Positions 56,969 through 64,000 of a stretch of 64,000 nt of DNA are shown here, piece after piece. The position numbers and the translations under genes were made by a program. Below the pieces are notes generated by a model that saw only the letters and a program-made list of their open reading frames with translations, made no database searches and was not told the DNA's origin. Numbering within the stretch: the first letter of the stretch is position 1; each line of letters opens with the position of its first letter. This DNA is from Austropuccinia psidii (Eukaryota > Basidiomycota > Pucciniomycetes > Pucciniales > Sphaerophragmiaceae): the NCBI GenBank assembly GCA_023105745.1, contig JALGQZ010000004.1, positions 38,082,437 through 38,146,436 on the forward strand. Reading direction: 5' to 3'.

Positions 56969-59900
56969 CAAATATCATGGAAGTCTTTGGCTGTGGGGTG
57001 GATGGTCATAAGATTCTTCTTCAAGTGATCCACACGCAGCAAGGGATTCCAACCTTTCTCTACCACTGCAGGTGTTTTTCCTGTGATAGAGTGCTGACTT
57101 GTATTATAAGCCAGTTGGACAGCTGGTAGAAGGGTAACCCAGTCATTGGTGTATCCCTCATGGTCCTTGTATTCCATGCCATAGGCACAGAAACTTCTAA
57201 GGATGTCCTCCATTGTCTGGATCATCCTTTCAGCTAATCCCTCTGTTTGCAGATGGTAAGCTGTAGAAAATGCAAGCTTAGTACCCAGAATGTCATAGAG
57301 GTTGGTCCAAAATTCAGATGTGAACTTTGGGTCCCTATCACTGATAATGATCTTACGGACTCCACAGGTGGATATGATGTTATTCCAGAATAACAGAGCA
57401 GTATCGGTGGCTGTGTCCTCTTTATGGCATGGTAGACACCTCATGCTCTTGCTGAACCTATCAACCATCATTAGGCAGGAATTGTAGTGTTCTTTGGCCC
57501 CTGGGACAAGTCCTGTGACCCAGTCCATATTGATGGTTTCCCACAGTTGTTTGGGTTCCTCTATATGTTGAAGTAACCCATACATCTTCCCATGTTTCCT
57601 ATTTACCTTTTGGCATCTTTCATAAGTGTTGATGTATTCACTAAACTCTTGTTCCCACTTGGGCCACCAAGCTGTGCTTGCTACCCTCTCTCTGGTCCTG
57701 TCTTTACTCATGTGTCCCATATAGGGGCAGTCATGACATTTCTGTAGGATCAAAGAGATGAGGTCTCTGTCTACCGCTGTGAGTGCACTTGTGTGATTCT
57801 CTCTGTGGTAAAGCAGGCCATCCACAAGGAAGAACTTGTTATCCTTGTAGGCCCTCAACCAGGTTCTTCCAGCTGGGATTCCAGTTCTGGACTCCTGTAC
57901 CTTTGTTGAAGGAGTTGTAGTAATATGCCACACTGTTTGTGTTTGGCATAAGACTTCAATACTGCACTGAAAAATTCATTGTGCAGTTCTGAGGAACTTG
58001 TTCCCAGTATGGGAGTTTCTGTTCCTTCTGAATTAGTGCTCCCACTGTCAAGGGTACCACTCCCTGGTGCCCATTCAGAGAATCTGAAGTTCCTCCTCCT
58101 ATCTATTTCCATGAAATGGATAGGGATCTTGGCTGCAACTTCAGGGTCATAAGCTGGATTGCTATTGACATTATCCAGTGGCCATCTGCTAAGGCCATCT
58201 GCATTGGTATGACTTTGACATTTTTTGTATATTATGGTCATATTCCGGCTATACTCTTGGATGGCTATTTGCAATCTCGGCATGTGTTTATTTGTAGTCT
58301 TCATGTTCAGTAAAGACTTCAAGGCTGTGCAGTCTGTGTAGATGTCAAAGACTGCACCCTCCAGATAATAATGGAGTTTTTCCAGAGCCCAGACTAAGCG
58401 TATAAATTCAGTCTGGGTGGCCCCATACCTGGCTTCTGAATCTTTCAGATGCCTAGAGATGTAACAAATTACTCCCTCTCTTGGTTCACTATCCACAATT
58501 TTTCTTTGGTGAAGGGCTGCTCCTAAGCCTTGGCTACATGCTGCATCTATATATAACTTGAATGGTAGTTCAAAGTCGAACAAGATGAGCACAGGTGCAT
58601 TGGTGAGCTCATGTTTGATCCTCTCATATGCATCCCTTCTTTCCTTGGTAATTTCAAAAACTACATCTTTTGAACATAACTTGTATAAACTACTAGTTAT
58701 GTGGGCAAAATTCTTGATGTGGTTTCTGTAGTAGCTAGCAAACCCAAGAAAATATTCCATCTCTTTGATGCTCTTTGGTACTGGCTTTTGCAGTACTTCT
58801 GCCACTTTACTCTGGTCAATCGCCAGACTAAGACCTGAGACTTTATGTCCTAGAGCTAGTAGCTCTTGTTGGCCAAAATTACACTTTTTAAGTGAAATTT
58901 TCAGATTGATGGGTGTACATTTACTTAGCACTCTGACTATGTATTGTACATGTTCTTCCCATGTCTCTGAGTATATAATGATATCATCAATATATACCAC
59001 CATCCAGCCTTCAGATATTTCTTCTTGAAATATTGTGTCCATCATCCTTTGGAAGTGGGCTGGTGCATTTTTGATGCGAAATGGCATCCCGGTATACTTA
59101 TATATGGCCATATGGAATATTCTTCTGAGCAATTTGATGGAGATTGGTTCAACTCCATTTTGGTGGAAGCCTTTCATACAATCCATTTTGGTTATTTATT
59201 TGGCTTTAGCCAGTTTATCCAAGGCATGAGGTATCCTGGGTATAGGGTACCTGTCTGCTTTTGTGTAGTTATTTAGAGCTCTGAAGTCTCCACACAGTCT
59301 AGACTTGCCATCATGCCAGGTGATTAGGACAGGAGTGGTGATTTCCACTATCTCATTATGTCCAATCTTCCTGATTAAATCCATGTCCAGGAGTTCATTG
59401 ATGTGTTTTTCAATTTTTTTCCTGGCTTCCAGGCTTGCTGGATAAGGAGGTCTCCTAAGCATGGGTGGATAAGGTCTTTCCACATCCAGATATAATTTTA
59501 TATCATGGCCTTTGATCTTGCCTAATGGTTCTTCACCAATGGCAAATGCTGGTCTGTTCTTCCTCAGCATCTTCAGTAAACTTAGTTTTTGTTTACTGGT
59601 GAGGGTAGTGCTAAACTGTCCCTCCCTGAATTCATTCAGAGGTTCTTCCAGTGGATCTTGAGAATCTATCTGGTATATATCAAGTGTGTATTTGTTTTCC
59701 TTGTTGGTACCAATGGTAATGTGCCTATTTTTACTGTTGTAAATATCTATGCCATAAATCCTCTGGTAGTCTGTTCCCAGTAAGAACCCTTGGATGTGGG
59801 CATCATCAAGCACTACAAACTCTGGGTTGAGTCTGATATCACCTTTCCTATGGGGTATAATTGTCTCTTTGATAATTGTCCCAATGGAAGTAATCTTCCC

Positions 59901-60548
59901 TGATGCACTTTTAAAGTTCTTTGCCTTGGTGGGAAAGAGCTGTTCTTCCAAATTTGGGAAATGGTTATCCAGATACTTTCTGGCCACTATTGAGTAGTGT
60001 GCTCCACTATCAATGATCAGTGGATGTTGAGCGTTGTCAATACAGACAGTCACTTTTGTGGCTGTTGCATGTATGTATTCCATCCCTTTGGTTGGTGTAA
60101 CCAGGAATGTTTGTGCATCTTGTGTATGTTTGCACAGGTTTTTGTTGACAGTATCCTGTGGCATGCCTGCTTCCAACTGTATGTCCTGAATTTCTAGTGG
60201 GGTTTCCTCTTGGTATTCCACTAAAGATTCTTCTCTGGGGTCTTGGTCATCATCAGATGGTTTTCTGATGGCATCACCCATGGAGTCTGATTCAGAATCC
60301 TCTGTTGGGGATTCCTCCTCTGGGAATTTCTCAATGGCATAGACTTTTTTCTTTGCCTTTGGACAGTTGTTAGAATAGTGGTCTGTTGAACCACAATTAT
60401 GACAAGTATTTCTCTTCTTTGCCACTTTTTCCACTCTTTCTCTGGGTTTGTCTTTAAACTCCACCCTGAGAGGTTGTTTCTCTTTGAAACTACTGCTTCT
60501 ATATAGGCTAAATTTCCCTATATTAGTTATTTTCCTTATATGTGTCAT
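56969..60548 (-). pseudogene. F2 pol (zinc knuckle, protease, RT, RNase H, integrase core), nearly intact
   Basis: Open from 60548 to 59196 (450 residues), then from 59186 to 57855 in the same frame after one TAA (59196-59198), then from 57933 to 56969 after one frameshift. Parts in order: zinc knuckle CHNCGSTDHYSNNC (CX2CX4HX4C); acidic spacer; protease PLIIDSGAHYSIVA; RT with DRYPIPRIPHALD, MPFRIKNAPAHFQRMM and intact YIDD; RNase H with YIDAACSQGLG, TEFIRLVWALEK and a YTDCTALK stretch; integrase with [35 protein letters not shown] and LAERMIQ, so the DDE residues are present. The stop lies just before the RT MDCMKGFH motif. F1-B then splits the integrase at 56969. Confidence 0.93.
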
Positions 60549-60597
60549 CTAGAGTGCAATTTTGGTTGCATCTGCATTTTACTGCATGCTCTAGTTC

Positions 60598-61410
60598 TTA
60601 TGGAAGTTGTCTCAGAATTTTGTGATTCCTCATTTGGATGTTCATCCAAGGATCAATGGCTTTGAGTCTTTTAGACTGTCTAACACACCACCCATATGGA
60701 TCTTTGTCCACAGAGTATTTGTCATTGTCAAATGACATTGTTCTTTGCCATATCCAAGTTCCTTTACTGTACTTTTGGATCATTTGACTCTTCCACCATG
60801 GCCAGTTCTTTCTGCCATGGATTTCTTTCATTTCTGTGTACCATATACTAGCATGACCTTTAAATTCTGTATTTAGTCTAGCAGTAATCCAGTAATCTGG
60901 TATGCTTGGTACATCAATGAAGAGTCCATCAATATAATCTATGAGTTCCATATGATCATATTCTCCTGTTCCAAGGAATTTGGGCCAACCTGAGGCCTCA
61001 GGAAGCTGTTTCAAGGCTTCCTTCTCTGAATAAGACATGCCATCTCCATCCTGGTATTGTGATGGAGATCTTGCCTTATTCATCAACATGGAATCTGGTT
61101 TGATGTCATCTGGTTGATATGGATTATCCATAACATGGCCTTGTGGTTGGGGCTTCATGTTATGGTAGACAATAAACAATTTGTTTATGTCTTGATCCAG
61201 ACAATCCCTGTCCCTTTTGCTGTGGTGTTGTTCTTCAAAGACTGGATTCAGTCTTTTGTTCGTTTCTTCAGAGGCTTTGCTCCAGTTAGCATGTCCTTCT
61301 TGAAGAGTTTGAACAATTTTATCCATGGAGGCTGTTAATTCTTTCATCCTCTCATGGCTTGCTTCAAGTTCTTTAAACTGCTTTTGAGTTTTCTCAGCAT
61401 ATTTGGACAT
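60598..61410 (-). pseudogene. F2 gag, capsid part
   Basis: 270 residues from ATG at 61410. The N-terminal 90 residues are heptad-like and charged (KQFKELEASHERMKELTASM), suggesting a coiled coil. The capsid core has WPKFLGTGEYDHMELIDYIDG, DYWITARLNTEFKG, ASIWYTEMKE and KNWPWWKSQMIQKYSKG. It ends LRQLP with a stop, and pol begins 50 bases later in another frame. Relatives in F3 (about 13700) and at 43404 share the GEYDH and KNW/W blocks. It builds the virus-like particle. Confidence 0.85.
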
Positions 61411-62594
61411 TTGTAACCACAGTGCATCACTGTTTAAGTTACTCTCATGTGTGACAGAACTATGTTCAATCTGAGTGGGTGTAATATTTCTATGAATGGG
61501 ACTACTGATTCTGGAGTGGTTTACAGCTACTTCTGGTTCTTGTGTACTTCCTTTACCAAGGCCAACAGCTCCTGTATCATAGGGTCTGACCCTTTCCTCC
61601 TCTGTTTGAAGGATGTTTTGTTCTTTCCCTTGTTTCCTTGTCTACTCCTGGAAACTTCCTGGAATTTTGAAGAATGGTGACTCTTGGCCACTGATCTGTT
61701 GGCTTCTGAATGGTTTGAAGCCACTGGAAAGCTGATTTGGCCTGCACCTTGTGACCCTGAAGGAATCTGAGTATGCCCTGTCTGGGTTAGCTGTTCTTCT
61801 ATAGCTTGGATAGTGGCTTAATTTCCCTTATCCTGTTTACCCTCACCTCCAGGAGTCTGAACTGCCTGGTAGGATTCCAACCTTTGGTGATTACCATAAG
61901 ATCCTTGAAGTCTATCTCTTTGAGACAGATCCTCTGGCAACTTGCTCCAATTTCTGCCCAGTGAGATGCTAGGTTGAACCTCTTGTTCTCCATGCTCCAT
62001 TGAAATAAATCTTTGAGGAGTTGGTGGAGCTGAAGAACTTGATCCATATCCTTCCAGTCCTCTGGTTAGAGCTTCCTGTTGAATTGGAGTGTGAATGGCA
62101 AGGTTGATATTATCTCCCTCATTCTTTTTCCATCCACAACTGTGTCCAAGGTGTCCTGTTCCAGGTCTTCTGGTTCTGGACAATCCTTCTCTGTCCTCTG
62201 GTTGGTTCCTTTTGATGCCAAGGTCTCTGAGATATACAGGTGACATATCAGTGTTTGCAAGCAGTCAAAAACTTTATGTTCTTAGGGTATTTACCTTTGA
62301 CTGTGCCTTGTACAAATCTGTTGTCTACTGCTTTTGGCAATTTACCTTTAGAGGTACAACTTGGTTAATTATAGTAATCTTCCCTGTAGAAGACTTTAAG
62401 GTTGGATTACCTTGTATTGATGCAGATTTTGGTGGTTTTCTACTCCTCTGGGTGGCTATTGGTGTCCACTTCTTTGCTGTGATCAGGCCTTCACTGTGCC
62501 TCTTTCCTTTGCCCTTGCTGCCCTCTGGTTCTGAGGGTGTCACTGGTTTGTTGGCCTGTGACTCCGTCTCAAGTGGTATGAAATTTTCTTCCAC
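61411..62594 (-). pseudogene. F2 gag N-terminal region, broken
   Basis: Open pieces at 62594-62325, 62246-61818 and 61724-61527 hold low-complexity, Ser-, Gln-, Lys- and Pro-rich sequence (TPSEPEGSKGKGKRHSEG; SSSSAPPTPQRFISME; RQGNKGKNKTSFKQRRKG). They lead into the capsid frame at 61410. The first piece enters through a GTG (VEENF), so the real start lies upstream or is lost. A short intron between the first two pieces is conceivable but not shown. Confidence 0.6.
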
Positions 62595-62639
62595 TGAATC
62601 AAAACAGGAAAAAAGAGGGCTTAATGTCAGTTAAGACTT

Positions 62640-63084
62640 CTTAAACTGCTGCTTGCACGTCTAAGTATGGCCTCTGGGCTTGTATATTACTATAATGTGC
62701 CCTTGTACAATGACAGTATTAGCAAGTATAATCTCTCACAAAGTGGTGTATAAGAGGGTAATTGAATTAACAATATGTCCAAACACACCTCAACTGTTGG
62801 TTTATCAGTAAGAGGTGTCTTAATTTATTTAAAAAATAAGACTATATTGATGGCTTCAAAGTGTTTTTATATGTAAAACACACCAAAAATAAGGGTCTTG
62901 TGGTTATTAGCCACGTGACACATATTCTTATAATAAGAATATAAAATGGTGTATACACCAATCAATAAGAAAAATTTATAAGATATATATATATTTAAGA
63001 AAATTACGCCTGAAAATGATAAAGCAATTGTCAGAAATAAAGAATATAAGAAAAAAACTCACTTGTAATGGTCCAAATAAGTTA
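62640..63084 (-). other. F2 leader
   Basis: AT-rich untranslated stretch between the primer site and gag. I see no gene or further motif in it. Confidence 0.5.
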
Positions 63085-63103
63085 AAACACGGCCAGGACC
63101 CCA
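63085..63103 (-). promoter_or_regulatory. F2 primer-binding site, tRNA-like
   Basis: The minus strand reads TGGGGTCCTGGCCGTG, three bases after the LTR end. It starts with TGG, as complement of a tRNA CCA end, unlike F1. The tRNA is not identified. Confidence 0.55.
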
Positions 63104-63106
63104 AAA

Positions 63107-64000
63107 TATCAGGTTGAGTAGATGATGAAGCAGTAAGTAGGCTATTTACAACTTTAACTATGACTGTGACATGTGATAAAAGATGTAAAATAAGAACTTT
63201 TATGAAGAAATAAGGGTTTATAATGAAATTAAACGGCTTTACTATTATAGAATAGTGGCAGTGAGCGCTGTTGAAAGCGCTGGGTGCAGCTTTACCTGTT
63301 GGATTACAATAATTAAGATTATAATTATACGTGATTATTTTCCAAGAGTATAACTGTTTTTGACAGTTTTACTATGTAGGAATTTAAGAGCAGGATGATG
63401 AAAGCATTTCTGGATGTGAAAAGCCTCCTTCTTTTGCTGAAATGGGGTGGAAGGGCTGTTAGGCCTTTCCATGTAGAGAAAGTGATGATTTTTTAACTCT
63501 TTGAGATGGGCTTGTGGCTCGCAAGGACCTGTATAGCCTGTATTTGGCTCAGATGTGGTTTTGAAACTACATCTGAGAGGTTTTCACCAATACAGGGTGA
63601 AAAATTTCATCTGGGTACCACATAGCCCTCTTCTGACATGTATGACATGTAGAATGCTGTACGGAAACTGTATGGGACCCCAGTATTGATGGACTTATGA
63701 GGTATTGAAGTATAAACAAGCTTCTTTGTCTGTTTCACACCTCATAATCATGGTTATGGGATGTTATCCCATGGTAAGACTGTATTGGACAAAATGTGGG
63801 ATTTTGACCTTAAACAGCCATAAACTTTTCAGCTTTTGAGATATCAACCTCAAAATGAGTTCAGTGTGTATCCCTGTATGTGTTCTACACAATGGTACCT
63901 TTTTTGATATGGTTATCATTGAATATGACAAAGATATCCCATGTACAAGAATGTTTTTACATACGTGTGTTTTGGGCAAAAGCTGTATTGGGCTTGTTTG
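63107..64000 (-). mobile_element. F2 5' LTR, partial
   Basis: It aligns with 44791 onward, from TATCAGGTTGAG (one change from TGTCAG) to the window end near position 890 of the LTR. Outer half lies outside. The minus frame at 63979-63764 is inside the LTR and also occurs in the other copies (14759-14478), so it is repeat, not gene. Confidence 0.92.

Larger units (their letters stand above)
44791..64000 (-). mobile_element. F2: Ty3/gypsy chromovirus, minus strand, runs off the window, interrupted by F1-B
   Basis: Minus-strand order: 5' LTR (from beyond 64000 to 63107), primer site, gag (62594-60598), pol (60548-56969, then 46813-46247), polypurine tract, 3' LTR (46225-44791). LTR termini are TGTCAG/CTGACA. 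Excluding F1-B, the element is at least 9 kb. Its pol is the best preserved in the window. Confidence 0.93.

Noticed and set aside
1..64000. CRISPR arrays, bacterial operons, riboswitches or rRNA genes
   Set aside because: No regularly spaced short repeats, ribosome-binding patterns or rRNA sequence were seen; the content is eukaryotic repeats.

Overview
The window looks like repeat-dense nuclear DNA from a fungus, most likely a rust (Pucciniales). It is AT-rich, and most of what I can assign derives from LTR retrotransposons. The coding remnants are Ty3/gypsy chromovirus gag-pol, one repeated accessory gene carries a fungal-type Zn2Cys6 cysteine pattern, and the only host-type gene is an intron-containing tRNA-Tyr. 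From memory, the gag and antisense proteins of family F1 resemble repeated proteins annotated in the myrtle rust Austropuccinia psidii. That is recollection and was not checked. I found no intact host protein-coding gene.

Layout. (1) 1-39623: two inverted arms (about 76-6810 and 32945-39035, about 80% alike by eye) hold non-coding DNA, a tRNA-Tyr or its pseudogene, and an F2-like LTR at the outer end. (2) Between the arms is a nest at least four insertions deep. A decayed F3 element on the minus strand (3' LTR 7456-9302, pol and gag 9455-16490, 5' LTR 31005-32213) contains an F2 solo LTR (13885-15280) and an F3 solo LTR (16491-30280). The latter was split by element F1-A (17404-29290), which itself carries another F3 solo LTR (26383-28283). 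(3) 39624-43709: a plus-strand F3-related element with a 1.9 kb 5' LTR, a primer site and a broken gag, cut off by another F3 LTR (43710-44790). (4) 44791 to beyond 64000: a fairly young minus-strand F2 element. Its integrase was split by element F1-B (46814-56968).

Families. F1 (about 10 kb, 735-765 bp LTRs) has gag, protease, RT, RNase H, integrase and chromodomain on its plus strand. Between pol and the 3' LTR it has a gene on the opposite strand with a conserved intron of about 50 bp and a Zn2Cys6-like motif. The site next to its 5' LTR is complementary to the LTR's own U3/R-like region rather than to an evident tRNA, which suggests Tf1-type self-priming. F2 (1.4 kb LTRs) and F3 (1.9 kb LTRs) are relatives with CX2CX4HX4C gag-pol, a chromodomain-like C terminus and tRNA-like primer sites beginning TGGGG.

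All copies are disabled. The F2 pol comes closest to intact, with one in-frame stop and one frameshift besides the F1-B insertion. The most interesting system is the F1 combination of self-priming, an antisense spliced Zn2Cys6-like gene and a GC-rich dyad-bearing island upstream of that gene, all seen in two independently inserted copies.
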